This document shows, one piece after another, positions 19,210 to 27,993 of a DNA stretch of 64,000 nucleotides. Both the position numbers and the translations under genes were made by a program. This DNA comes from Rhodanobacter sp. MP7CTX1. GTDB lineage: Bacteria > Pseudomonadota > Gammaproteobacteria > Xanthomonadales > Rhodanobacteraceae. Positions within the stretch are counted from its first letter, which is position 1, and every line of letters starts with the position of its first letter. The stretch is from contig NZ_JACHCN010000009.1 of assembly GCF_014205795.1 (NCBI RefSeq), forward strand, positions 143,649 to 207,648. The letters are read 5' to 3'. Below the pieces are notes generated by a model. It made no database searches, was not told the origin of the DNA, and worked only from the letters and a program-made list of their open reading frames with translations.

Positions 19210-20760
19210 ATGAGCGAAGAGATCTCTCCTTTTGCGGCGCTTGTTCCGGTGCTGGTCAGCGAGGCGCGCCGGCGGCGAATTGCCATGGGCGTCGTGTTTG
19301 CGGTGGTCGCGCTGGGTGCCTTGATCGTCGGCATGCAATGGCCGAAAAAATATGATGCGTCGACCACCATCCTGGCGCAGGAAAGCAGCATCATCACCCC
19401 GCTGATGGAAGGTGCCGCTTCGCCCACCGCGAATGCGAACCGTGCCGGTATCGCGCAGGCCGTGATCTTCAGCCGCAGAGTGATGGGCCAGATCCTGGTC
19501 ATCGGCGGCTGGATGGCCAATAACCCGAATCCCGTGGAGCAGGATCGCCTGATCGAAGCGATCAAGGCCCGCACCAAGGTCGTGATCTCGCATGACAACC
19601 TGATCACGATCAGCTACTACGACTCCGATCCGAAGCGGGCGTATGACGTTACCCGCGAGTATGCGCGGCTTTTCATCAGCGAAAGCCTGGCATCCAAGCA
19701 ACGCGAAAGTCGCGACGCGTTCGAGTTCATCAACAGCCAGGTCGAGACCTACCGGAAAAAATTGACCGACGCGGAAGACAAGCTCAAGGACTATCGCGGG
19801 GCCAACGCCGATGCCCGTCCTGGCAGCGAGACCGATACCGACGCGCGCATCAGTCAGTTACGCACGCAGATCGAAAATGCACGCCTGGACCTGATGGAAA
19901 AGCGTTCACAGGAAGCTTCGCTGAATTCACAGCTGTCCGGCGAGTCGGAGGTCAACGCGGTACAAACCACCCAAGGCATCAATGAAGCGCAGCTCGCCCA
20001 GCTGCAGACGCAGCTCGACACGTTGCTGATGTCCTATACCGCCGACTATCCCGACGTCGTCCGCGTCCGTCACCAGATGGAGGATCTGCGGCAACAGATC
20101 GCCCAGGCTAGCCAGCGCAGGCAGAGCGCGCCGGTGTCGAATTCGCCGACCTCGCTCGAAAACAATGTGCAATTCAATCCGCTCTACGCGCAGCTGAGAA
20201 GCCAGCTGTCCGCCAGCCGTGCCGAAATCGCCTCGACGAGTGCGCGCATGGGCGCGAGTGAATCCATGCTGCAGTCCGAGCTGGAGCGCAGCAACCGTAT
20301 CGCCAACTCGGAAAACGTCACTTCCGAACTGACCCGCGACTACAACGTCAACCGCGATGTCTATCAGGATCTGCTCAAACGCCGCGAAAACGCACGCGTA
20401 TCGATGAACCTGGATGCCAAGCAGCAGGGCCTCACGTTCCTGATCCAGAATCCCGCCATGATGCCGCTCAGCCCTTCGGGCCTGCGGTTCATGCATTTCG
20501 GTCTCGGCGGCATCGTTCTCTCGCTGGCGATCCCGTTCGGACTGCTGTTTGGTATCGCGCGGCTCGATCCGAGAGTACGCTCGACCGCACAGCTTGAGCG
20601 TTCAACCGGCTTGATGGTGCTGGCCACCGTTCCGTTCTACCCCACGCCGCAGGATCGTCAGCGGGAGCGGTTGCGAAACGTCTTGCTGGCGCTGATCGTT
20701 CTGGGGGTTGCATTGGCCTATCTGGTCCTGTTCTGGCTCAAGCTGAGGGGAATGGCATGA
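19210..20760 (+). CDS. Polysaccharide chain-length determinant (Wzz/PCP-2a type without kinase domain)
   Basis: This 516-aa polysaccharide co-polymerase has an N-terminal TM helix after residue 20 (IAMGVVFAVVALGALIVGMQ), a long periplasmic region rich in heptads (TYRKKLTDAEDKLKDYRGAN, then LAQLQTQLDTLLMSYTADYP), a second TM pair near the C-terminus, and MMPLSPSGLRFMHFGLGG at the membrane re-entry. It controls polymer length and links polymerase to export. The size matches the chain-length proteins of EpsF/exosortase-type loci. It begins 20 nt after the export lipoprotein and overlaps the next gene by 4 nt (ATGA). Confidence 0.9.
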   Translation: MSEEISPFAALVPVLVSEARRRRIAMGVVFAVVALGALIVGMQWPKKYDASTTILAQESSIITPLMEGAASPTANANRAGIAQAVIFSRRVMGQILVIGGWMANNPNPVEQDRLIEAIKARTKVVISHDNLITISYYDSDPKRAYDVTREYARLFISESLASKQRESRDAFEFINSQVETYRKKLTDAEDKLKDYRGANADARPGSETDTDARISQLRTQIENARLDLMEKRSQEASLNSQLSGESEVNAVQTTQGINEAQLAQLQTQLDTLLMSYTADYPDVVRVRHQMEDLRQQIAQASQRRQSAPVSNSPTSLENNVQFNPLYAQLRSQLSASRAEIASTSARMGASESMLQSELERSNRIANSENVTSELTRDYNVNRDVYQDLLKRRENARVSMNLDAKQQGLTFLIQNPAMMPLSPSGLRFMHFGLGGIVLSLAIPFGLLFGIARLDPRVRSTAQLERSTGLMVLATVPFYPTPQDRQRERLRNVLLALIVLGVALAYLVLFWLKLRGMA

Positions 20761-21536
20761 ACGGGCCTGAAGACGACAAACTACTGGTCGATTCCGGTGG
20801 TCTCGTACACGGGGCCAAAGTCGGCGCGCTTCCTCAGCGTGCCTCGGCCGGCCATTCGATCGCGCGCATGTCCGAGACCGATACGCTGCCTGCGAAGCAG
20901 CTCGAACAGCGTCGGCTGATCCATCGCGAGAACTCGGTGCGTGGTCAGTCGGATGCTTTTCGCGAGATACGGACGCGGCTGCTCTGGTTGGGTGGCGAGC
21001 ACAATTTCGTGACCCTGGTGGTGCCGGTGAGCCCGGGCTCGGGTGGCAGTTTCGTCGCCCGCAACCTGGCAACGGCATTCGCCTTTGACGAAGCCAAGAC
21101 CAGTCTGCTGATCGATTGCAACCTGCGCTATCCGGCCCAGCACACGGCATTGGGTGTGGACGCCAGCAGCGGCGGCCTGATCGATTATCTCGAACATCCG
21201 GCAAGTGGCATTCAATCGGTGTTGTATCGCACCGGCATTCCGCGCCTGCGCCTGATTCCGACCGGCAAGGCTCGTGAAAATGGAGGCGAGTACTTCTCGT
21301 CGTTTCGCATGCGCGCGGTAATCGACTCGCTGCGCTGCCGCTACCTTGATCGCTACCTTTTCCTTGACGGCCCGGCCATCAAGGGCTCGCCTGACGCACG
21401 AATCCTGTCTGATCTGGCCGACTTCGTGGTGGTGGTTGCCAGCTACGGGCGCGATACGCCGGCAGCGATCAGCCAGGCCGCCGCGAACTTCGACGCCAAC
21501 AAGCTGACCGGAGTGGTATTCAATCACGCGCCATAG
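20757..21536 (+). CDS. BY-kinase/CpsD-like ATPase with a degenerate Walker A
   Basis: This 259-aa cytoplasmic P-loop protein is of the CpsD/EpsG family that normally works with the chain-length protein. The Walker A position reads VSPGSGGSFVARNLA and lacks the usual GK[ST] lysine. Walker A' appears as LLIDCNLRYPAQHTALG and Walker B as YLFLDGPAI. No tyrosine cluster is seen at the C-terminus (ANKLTGVVFNHAP). It is probably a regulatory pseudokinase partner of the chain-length protein, with which it overlaps by ATGA. EpsG homologues with GEGRS in place of GEGKS are known to me, so loss of the lysine may be a subfamily trait. Confidence 0.82.
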   Translation: MNGPEDDKLLVDSGGLVHGAKVGALPQRASAGHSIARMSETDTLPAKQLEQRRLIHRENSVRGQSDAFREIRTRLLWLGGEHNFVTLVVPVSPGSGGSFVARNLATAFAFDEAKTSLLIDCNLRYPAQHTALGVDASSGGLIDYLEHPASGIQSVLYRTGIPRLRLIPTGKARENGGEYFSSFRMRAVIDSLRCRYLDRYLFLDGPAIKGSPDARILSDLADFVVVVASYGRDTPAAISQAAANFDANKLTGVVFNHAP

Positions 21537-21642
21537 TCCATTTCGCCGATTCAGAACGCTGATCCAGAACGTCGATCCAAAAAGCTGATTTACCGCGTCG
21601 CAATCAACAGGCCTAGCGACGTGTTCCACGGGGGATGGAAAC

Positions 21643-23052
21643 ATGCCTGCACCCAGCACGCTCAGTTATGCGGTTGCGCTAGCACTCGCTGTCGCCTCGG
21701 GCACGGCATCGGCAGCACAGTTCGAATATTCGCTGTTTGCTGGCATCGAACACAGCGACAACATCAACCTGAGCGGAACGGATCCGGTCAGCCAGAACGT
21801 GCTGAGTCCTGGCCTCAACTTCACTTACTCACAACAAGGCTCGACCGTCCAGGCGAACGTGGCGGGTACCCTGGAATACTTCGATTACCTTGGCGGCGCG
21901 TTCAACAATCAGACGTTCGTGCAGCTTTCAAGCCAGCTCAACTGGACGGTGCTGCCACAACGGCTGGACTTCACCGTCCAGGATTTCGCGGGAGTGGAAC
22001 CACTCTCGACGCTCTCCAGCAACGCACCAGACAACCAGCAGCAAACCAACGTGCTGGCGCTCGGGCCGATCCTGCATTTCAGGCTTGGCGATACGCTGCG
22101 CGGTCAGGCTGAGCTGCATTACATCAACAGCTACGCGTCGAAGAACAAGGAGTTCAATTCTTCGCGTGGCGAAGCCGCGCTGCGCGTATTCAAGGATCTC
22201 AGTCCCACCGATGTGCTGTCGGCCAATGTGGAGGTCCAGCGCGTCAATTTCACCAATAACTCGAACGACCTCAACCCGATTGCCGGCACGCCCGACGACA
22301 ACCTGGTCGCTCCCACCAACAACCCTAACTACAACCGCGATGAGGTGTTCGCCAGCTACGTCAGAACACTGGCCCACTTCAATCTCAATGTCGCACTTGG
22401 CTGGTCACAGATCGACTTCGATGGAGCGCCGACGGTCTCCACTCCGCTAGAGCGACTGACGCTGAGCTGGGAGCCCACGCTGCGCAGCAGTTTCTCTCTC
22501 ACGGCCGCACACGAATACTCCGACGCGGCGCAAGACATGATGGTGCAGCCCGGCCAGATCATCGCCGGTGCCGGCGCGCAACTGGACAACAATACGACCG
22601 GCCCCGTCGGCCCGATCGGCGGAACCTCCGCACAGGGGATCAATGTCGGAGGTCTCGTGATCGATCCGCAGGTGTATCTGGACAGCCGCCTGGAAGGCAA
22701 TTACACCTTCAACACCGAACGGCTGACACTGAGCGTGTCACCGCTTTACAGCCGGCTCAACTATCTGAACGACTCCACGTTCGACCAGACTGACCGCGGC
22801 GGCAGCGCAGGCATCAGCTACCGGCTGACACCCTTGGTTTCGCTCTCGACGTTTGTCGACTACGAGAGGCTTACCTATCGCTCACTCGACCGTCGCGACA
22901 ACTCAAGCGACTATGGCTTGCGCCTGACTGACAGAAGAACGCCGCACTGGAGCTGGCAGGTCTCGCTGACTCATCGCCAGCGTGACAGCACCGCGCCCGG
23001 TCAGGGATACAGCGAGAACGAGATCTATTTCGGCGTCGTGTTCACAAGATGA
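21643..23052 (+). CDS. Outer-membrane beta-barrel protein of the exopolysaccharide operon
   Basis: This 469-aa protein has a signal peptide (MPAPSTLSYAVALALAVASG, cleaved after ASA) followed by alternating-residue beta strands and a terminal aromatic pattern ENEIYFGVVFTR, the C-terminal signature of Omp assembly. It opens with YSLFAGIEHSDNINLSGTD, a start seen in the EpsL/PEP-CTERM-associated outer-membrane proteins of exopolysaccharide operons. The likely role is an export pore or anchor working with the short export lipoprotein. GGGGATGG precedes the ATG. A 145-nt gap separates it from the next gene. Confidence 0.8.
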   Translation: MPAPSTLSYAVALALAVASGTASAAQFEYSLFAGIEHSDNINLSGTDPVSQNVLSPGLNFTYSQQGSTVQANVAGTLEYFDYLGGAFNNQTFVQLSSQLNWTVLPQRLDFTVQDFAGVEPLSTLSSNAPDNQQQTNVLALGPILHFRLGDTLRGQAELHYINSYASKNKEFNSSRGEAALRVFKDLSPTDVLSANVEVQRVNFTNNSNDLNPIAGTPDDNLVAPTNNPNYNRDEVFASYVRTLAHFNLNVALGWSQIDFDGAPTVSTPLERLTLSWEPTLRSSFSLTAAHEYSDAAQDMMVQPGQIIAGAGAQLDNNTTGPVGPIGGTSAQGINVGGLVIDPQVYLDSRLEGNYTFNTERLTLSVSPLYSRLNYLNDSTFDQTDRGGSAGISYRLTPLVSLSTFVDYERLTYRSLDRRDNSSDYGLRLTDRRTPHWSWQVSLTHRQRDSTAPGQGYSENEIYFGVVFTR

Positions 23053-23218
23053 ACGTTCACGACAGGCAGTTCGTCCGTGACGATGCCAGCAGCGACATCA
23101 TGAAGTCCCACCTGTTTGCTAGCATCGCCATCAGCACGTACGACCACGGTCGTCGGAGCATTGCGATGGACAGATATTCTCTCAGCCCGGCCACCCATTG
23201 TCGTCCGCAGGCCGAATC

Positions 23219-24019
23219 GTGACGGGTGCGCCGACTCCGTTCTGGCTTGGCAGCCCCGGACGCCGCCTGTTCGCGACCTGGTACGCCAGCCCCTCGGCGC
23301 CGCGCGCGACTGTCGTCATCTGTCCACCGTTTTTCCACGAGCAATTCCTGAGCAGCCGCCTGTTCAGCCTGGTCGCGGCGCGACTGGCGCAGGCCGGTAT
23401 CGCCTGCCTGCGCGTCGACTATTACGGCACCGGCGACTCCGAAGGCAATGAAGCCGAATTCAGCATCCATGGCGCCCGCGAAGATATCGCCGTTGCCGTA
23501 GCGGCGGCGCGGGCGCGGTCCGGCAACGCCCCGACGGCGCTGCTGGCGGTGCGCGGCGGCGGATGGCCTGCGTGGCTGTTCGCCGCGGCTGACAGCTCGA
23601 TTTCCCAGCTCTGGATATGGCAACCCATCCTGAGCGGCAGCTCGTATCTGGCCGAACTGCATCGCCTGGACGAAGCCGAGCGTGCACTGCGTGCGGACTA
23701 TCCATTTTGCCGACAGCTCGGCTCCTATCGGGAAGACGGTCAATTGGTGGGCTATGCATGTCCGGATGCATTGCACAGCGAAATCATGGCTGCCAAGTTT
23801 CCGTCTCAGCCGTTGTCAGGCAACACGATCCTGGGCGTGCTTGCCGACGATCGCATAGGGGAAATACCCGGACACACCACTCAGCGGATCGAACTTCCCG
23901 AGTCAAGGACGCACTGGAAAGACACGCTGGAAGTACGCGCGACCTTCCTGACCCGAGACCTGCACGAACCGATCGACCGGCTGACGGCGATCCTGGGTAC
24001 TCCGCGGGCCGTTGCATGA
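23219..24019 (+). CDS. Alpha/beta-hydrolase-fold protein, exosortase-locus hydrolase-2-like, nucleophile lost
   Basis: This protein of about 266 aa has the hydrolase core (RATVVICPPFFHEQFLSSRL; GIACLRVDYYGTGDSEGNEA), resembling the 'hydrolase 2' of exosortase-A loci. The nucleophile elbow, expected as GxSxG, reads LLAVRGGGWPAWLFA, so the Ser is replaced by Gly. It may be a non-catalytic partner of the following hydrolase. The start is uncertain: the GTG at 23219 has AGG seven bases upstream, and an in-frame TTG at 23198 is possible. It overlaps the next gene by ATGA (24016-24019). Confidence 0.75.
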   Translation: MTGAPTPFWLGSPGRRLFATWYASPSAPRATVVICPPFFHEQFLSSRLFSLVAARLAQAGIACLRVDYYGTGDSEGNEAEFSIHGAREDIAVAVAAARARSGNAPTALLAVRGGGWPAWLFAAADSSISQLWIWQPILSGSSYLAELHRLDEAERALRADYPFCRQLGSYREDGQLVGYACPDALHSEIMAAKFPSQPLSGNTILGVLADDRIGEIPGHTTQRIELPESRTHWKDTLEVRATFLTRDLHEPIDRLTAILGTPRAVA

Positions 24020-24873
24020 TCGACGAAATCGTCCACATCGCCGACAACAGCTCGCTTTTTGGGCTACTGACGCGTCCGGATGCCGGGCCGGTGCGCGGCC
24101 CAGTGCTGGTCGTGCTCAACGCCGGACTGATCCCGCGCACAGGCCCTTTCCGCCTGCATGTCACGCTTGCCCGCCAGATGGCCCGGGCCGGCAACGCGAC
24201 GTTCCGCTTCGATCTGCCGGGCATCGGCGACACCATGCTCGACAGTCCGATCACTTCGTTGCCTGCCGTTACGCTGGCGCTCGACGCGATCGAGCGTCAT
24301 CTTGGCAGTACCCGCTTTGTGATCGCCGGCCTGTGCCGTGGCGCGGATCTGGCGTGGAAAGTCGCGTTGCACGACCAGCGCGTGATCGGCGTGCTGCAGA
24401 TTGATGGCCTCGCGCGCGCAGGCCCATGGTTTCACCTGGCGCAGGTTCGGCATCATCTTCGATGGCCTCCCACGCGTTGGCTGACGACAGCTTCCCGACT
24501 GGTGTCCAGGCACCTGCGGCGGGAACCACGGCCGATGGAGGATCTCGATATCGATCGCGAGTGGCCAGCGGCCGGCGCAGAACGCACCCAGCTGCGCGAA
24601 CTGCTGGATCGACGCGTTCACATTTTCTCGCTATTCACCGGCGGCATCACCAACTATTTTCTTGACTCCCGGCAGTTCGCATCCACCTACGGCAAGTTGG
24701 CGAACGACCCGGCGATCCGCTTCGCGTATTGGCCCGAATGCGATCACATCTTTTTTTCCGAGACGGATCGTGCGCGGATGATTGGCGAGGTGCTCGACTG
24801 GTATTCGGCGGCATTCGGCCAGATCGAGAACACAGCACCCTCCGCGTCGACCAGCATGGGAGCGAGCGCATGA
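24016..24873 (+). CDS. Alpha/beta hydrolase with Cys nucleophile, exosortase-locus hydrolase-1-like
   Basis: This 285-aa protein starts MIDEIVHIADNSSLFGLLTR. The oxyanion region GPVLVVLNAGLIPRTGPFRL and FRFDLPGIGDT are typical of the fold. The elbow reads VIAGLCRGADLAW, a GxCxG variant, as in dienelactone-hydrolase relatives and in the 'hydrolase 1' family of exosortase-A loci. A late ECDHIFF supplies the His candidate. It overlaps both neighbours by ATGA, so it is translationally coupled to the degenerate hydrolase and to galE. The substrate is unknown; an acylated or activated sugar intermediate is a plausible guess. Confidence 0.8.
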   Translation: MIDEIVHIADNSSLFGLLTRPDAGPVRGPVLVVLNAGLIPRTGPFRLHVTLARQMARAGNATFRFDLPGIGDTMLDSPITSLPAVTLALDAIERHLGSTRFVIAGLCRGADLAWKVALHDQRVIGVLQIDGLARAGPWFHLAQVRHHLRWPPTRWLTTASRLVSRHLRREPRPMEDLDIDREWPAAGAERTQLRELLDRRVHIFSLFTGGITNYFLDSRQFASTYGKLANDPAIRFAYWPECDHIFFSETDRARMIGEVLDWYSAAFGQIENTAPSASTSMGASA

Positions 24874-25871
24874 ACCACCCAGCCATACTCGTGACTGGCG
24901 GTGCCGGCTACATCGGCAGCCATGTCGTGCAGCAATTGAGCACGCGGGGAGAACGCGTCGTAGTGATCGACAACCTGGTCAGCGGCTTTCGCGACGCGGT
25001 GCGCGGTGCTGAACTGGTCGTCGGAAACGTCGGCGATCGCGCGTTGGTGGCGCAGATACTGGCTGAGCACCGTGTGGGTGCCGTGCTGCATTTCGCCGCG
25101 CATACCGTGGTTCCCGAATCGGTGCGCGATCCCCTCAAGTACTACGGCAACAACACCTGCAACACACGCAACCTGCTGGCCTGCTGCGCGGATGCCGGCG
25201 TGCGCCAATTTCTGTTCTCCTCGACCGCCGCGGTCTACGGCATGCCCGCGAGCGGCGTCGCCGACGAGGACACGCCTACGCAACCGATCAATCCGTACGG
25301 CATGTCCAAGCTGATGTCCGAGACCATGCTGCGCGACCTCAGCGCCACCGGCGCAATGCGGCATGTGATTCTGCGCTACTTCAATGTCGCCGGCTGCGAC
25401 CCGCAGGGCCGGATCGGCCAGTCCACGCCCAATGCAACCCTGTTACTCAAGGTCGCCTGCGAACACGCGGTCGGCAAACGCGACAGCCTTTCGATTTTCG
25501 GCACTGACTACGACACGCCGGACGGTACCGGCATCCGCGATTACATCCACGTCGAGGATCTGGCCGCAGCGCACTTGCGCGCACTCGATCACCTGCGCGC
25601 CGATGGCGAGTCGCTGACGCTCAATTGCGGGTATGGTCATGGCTACAGCGTGCGTGAAGTGATCGATACGGTCCGTCGCGTCAGCGGTCGCGAGTTGAAG
25701 GTGATCGAGCAGCCACGCCGCGAGGGCGATTCACCCATGCTGATCGCGCGCGCGGATCGCCTGCGCAGCCTGCTCGGCTGGGAGCCGCGTCACGACAACC
25801 TCGAGTTCATCGTGCGCACCGCGCTCGCGTGGGAGCGCAAGCTCGCGACGCAATCCACCGTGAGCAGCTGA
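24870..25871 (+). CDS. galE: UDP-glucose 4-epimerase
   Basis: This 333-aa SDR epimerase interconverts UDP-Glc/UDP-Gal, or the HexNAc forms. Motifs are VTGGAGYIGSHVVQQLSTRG for NAD binding, FSSTAAVYGMP, YGMSKLMSE with the catalytic Tyr/Lys, and YFNVAGCDPQGRIGQ, typical of GalE. The ATG at 24870 overlaps the hydrolase stop as ATGA. It ends the tightly coupled part of the export operon. An imperfect hairpin (25880-25913, CCGT-CGCATC / GATGCG-ACGG) lies just after the stop. Confidence 0.93.
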   Translation: MNHPAILVTGGAGYIGSHVVQQLSTRGERVVVIDNLVSGFRDAVRGAELVVGNVGDRALVAQILAEHRVGAVLHFAAHTVVPESVRDPLKYYGNNTCNTRNLLACCADAGVRQFLFSSTAAVYGMPASGVADEDTPTQPINPYGMSKLMSETMLRDLSATGAMRHVILRYFNVAGCDPQGRIGQSTPNATLLLKVACEHAVGKRDSLSIFGTDYDTPDGTGIRDYIHVEDLAAAHLRALDHLRADGESLTLNCGYGHGYSVREVIDTVRRVSGRELKVIEQPRREGDSPMLIARADRLRSLLGWEPRHDNLEFIVRTALAWERKLATQSTVSS

Positions 25872-25879
25872 GGTGGGCG

Positions 25880-25913
25880 CCGTCCGCATCGGCTGTGGTT
25901 CAGATGCGAACGG
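25880..25913 (+). terminator. Imperfect hairpin downstream of galE
   Basis: CCGT-c-CGCATC pairs with GATGCG-a-ACGG around a 12-base loop, starting 9 nt after the galE stop. No T-tract follows, so it would be at most a weak or factor-assisted terminator. The remaining 126 bases before the next gene show nothing else. Confidence 0.3.
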
Positions 25914-26039
25914 CAGGCAACCTGTGATCAGCGTCGCCCGCTGCGCACGCCCAATGCGACATGGACATCGAAGCGAGTATCTTCAGCTCAGCGAGAGCCC
26001 TTCCGACAAAGTGTTACTCACCTTGGCAGGACGCCTGGC

Positions 26040-27881
26040 ATGACCATGACCACATCACGTGTTCGAACGCGCTCTGCCCTGCGGTGGCTGCTTGCTGTGC
26101 TTGCCACCTCGTCATTGTGTGCCAGCGTCTATGCGGCGAGCCCGCATGCCGAAGTTGTCGCAGGCAGGGCTGCCGTGCCTGCCAATACCGATGTCGGACA
26201 GCCCGCATCACCGAGCGAAGCCAGCACGGCATACCCGATGCCATCTTCGTCGGCGAGCCCCGCTCAGCAAAGTACGAATACCGGTGCCGCTGTCACCCGG
26301 CTGCCACAAGTGGTGGTGACCGGGGCCAAGGCGATGGATCCGCGCTGGCAGAGCATCGAGCTGCGCCGCCATGGAGCGATCGGCAAGAACGTGGCCGTCA
26401 CGTTTGGCCTTCCGTTTCCGCCTGGCATGCTGCGCGATGCGGCCCAAGTGCATATTGTCGACGAGCACGGCAATGCGCTGCCGGTGCATGTCGAGCCGAC
26501 GTTGAACTGGCATTTCAAGGACGGCAGCATCCGCGCAGTGCGCGTGCAGCTGCATACCGAACTCGATGGCGACAGCCGTACGCTCCGCTTCACCCTCGGC
26601 CCTCCCGACAGCACGACCAAGGCGGATGGCTGGCCGTATGTCGACGGGCTCGTCGTCAATAGCGATGGAGTGCGCGTACCCGGCGTGCTCGCCCTGCTGA
26701 GTCCCGAGTGGATGTCGGCGTCCCTGATCGCCGGGCCGCAGCAGCCGGCTGCATCACCCGGACCCTACGACCACTTCTTCGCCACCCAGTTCAAATGGGC
26801 CGAACCCCTGCCACGCACCGAAGGGCCATCCTGGCTGTTCGACCGCACGAGCACGCTTTTCCAGCAATACGTGCGCACCGGGCGCGAAGAATACCTGGCC
26901 GCGGCCAGCGAAAGTTACCGCTACTACATGGAACATCTGCGCCGCGTTGGCGCCCCGGGCTGGCCGCTATGCGGGGGCGGCTGGAGCGTGGGCGAGGTGA
27001 ATGTCTGCGACCCGAAGTACGTCTATGTCGAGCCCATCCTGCTCGCACTTGGACTGACCGGTGACGACAGCGAGCATGACGATGCGCTGATCCAGCGCAT
27101 GATCGGTTCCTGGGATACCGGTGGCTGGAACTTCCCCGCGGGCCCTTACGCCAAGCCCGAGCAGCGCTTCACCGAACGCGAAGCCGGGCTTGGTCTGCTG
27201 GCGACTGTCAGCGCCTACGAGATCACCGGCGACAAGAGCTATCTCAAGCGCATCGACAACCGCCTGGGCTGGCTCTACCAGCACCAGCAGCACAATCCCG
27301 ATGGCCTCGGCAACGACGGATCATGGCGCAACAGCTGGCAAATGCATGAAGGCGACACCTACGACCCCGCCACCGATGTGCGTGGCAGTTCGCCGTGGAT
27401 GACCGAGAACATCATCGACGGGCTCTGGCATGCATGGCTGGTCACCGCCGACCCGCGCATCCCCACCATGGTCACCGGTTTCGGCCGCTACCTCGAACAC
27501 TATGGCTGGGTCGACCTGAAAACCATCACCGACAAGGAAAAGGACTGGCGCAACCCCTGCAGCGGTCCCAATGGCCAGATCACCTGGTACTGGTCGTCCG
27601 CCCACGCCAGCAACAAGCAGCTCATCGACATCGAAAACTCCGAAGGCTGGTACAGCGACGCCCACGACGTCGAGATGACCCTGCCCGTAGCGGCGGCCCG
27701 CTACTTCGAGACCGACCCCGCGCAACAGCATGCGCTGGACCAGCGTTTGTCATGGCTGACCAGTTCGTACAGCCTGGATTGCGCCGACAACGCCAAGACC
27801 CCACGACGCTTCAACTGGAACAACCACGGCGTCGGCGTCGTGCAGTGGTTCATGCAGCAGTTTGCGCATGAGGGGCACTGA
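26040..27881 (+). CDS. Secreted polysaccharide-lyase-like protein (function unassigned)
   Basis: This 613-aa protein has a signal peptide (TRSALRWLLAVLATSSLCAS, cleaved near VYAA) and a Pro/Ser/Ala-rich linker to about residue 85. A beta-sandwich-like region follows (KNVAVTFGLPFPPGMLRDAA), reminiscent of the N-terminal domain of exo-rhamnogalacturonan-lyase-like proteins. The rest is helical, with repeated Tyr/Trp/Asp motifs (YYMEHLRRVGAPGWPLCGGG; SWDTGGWNFPAGPYAK) that look like an (alpha/alpha) toroid of a lyase or glycosidase. It probably trims or degrades the polymer in the periplasm. The ATG at 26040 has AGGA upstream; a second ATG lies two codons later. Confidence 0.7.
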   Translation: MTMTTSRVRTRSALRWLLAVLATSSLCASVYAASPHAEVVAGRAAVPANTDVGQPASPSEASTAYPMPSSSASPAQQSTNTGAAVTRLPQVVVTGAKAMDPRWQSIELRRHGAIGKNVAVTFGLPFPPGMLRDAAQVHIVDEHGNALPVHVEPTLNWHFKDGSIRAVRVQLHTELDGDSRTLRFTLGPPDSTTKADGWPYVDGLVVNSDGVRVPGVLALLSPEWMSASLIAGPQQPAASPGPYDHFFATQFKWAEPLPRTEGPSWLFDRTSTLFQQYVRTGREEYLAAASESYRYYMEHLRRVGAPGWPLCGGGWSVGEVNVCDPKYVYVEPILLALGLTGDDSEHDDALIQRMIGSWDTGGWNFPAGPYAKPEQRFTEREAGLGLLATVSAYEITGDKSYLKRIDNRLGWLYQHQQHNPDGLGNDGSWRNSWQMHEGDTYDPATDVRGSSPWMTENIIDGLWHAWLVTADPRIPTMVTGFGRYLEHYGWVDLKTITDKEKDWRNPCSGPNGQITWYWSSAHASNKQLIDIENSEGWYSDAHDVEMTLPVAAARYFETDPAQQHALDQRLSWLTSSYSLDCADNAKTPRRFNWNNHGVGVVQWFMQQFAHEGH

Positions 27882-27936
27882 AGCCATGGCGGGAAAGGGC
27901 AATCGGGCTAAACGCAGTTAGAGCCAATGCGCTGGG

Positions 27937-27974
27937 GCCTGCCCTGGCCTCAAGGTCGAGCGGCCCCGGCAGGC
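27937..27974. terminator. Hairpin between convergent genes
   Basis: GCCTGCC-ct-GGCC pairs with GGCC-cc-GGCAGGC around a 12-base loop. It lies in the 112-base gap between the secreted lyase-like gene (plus) and the deacetylase-like gene (minus). The position suits a bidirectional transcription stop, but no T-tracts flank it. Confidence 0.4.
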
Positions 27975-27993
27975 ATCGTCGAACCACGCAAGC

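Noticed and set aside
23057..23776. 239-aa minus-strand ORF overlapping the first hydrolase
   Set aside because: Low-complexity Arg/Ala composition, no family motif; the plus-strand hydrolase frame is coherent and coupled to its neighbour.
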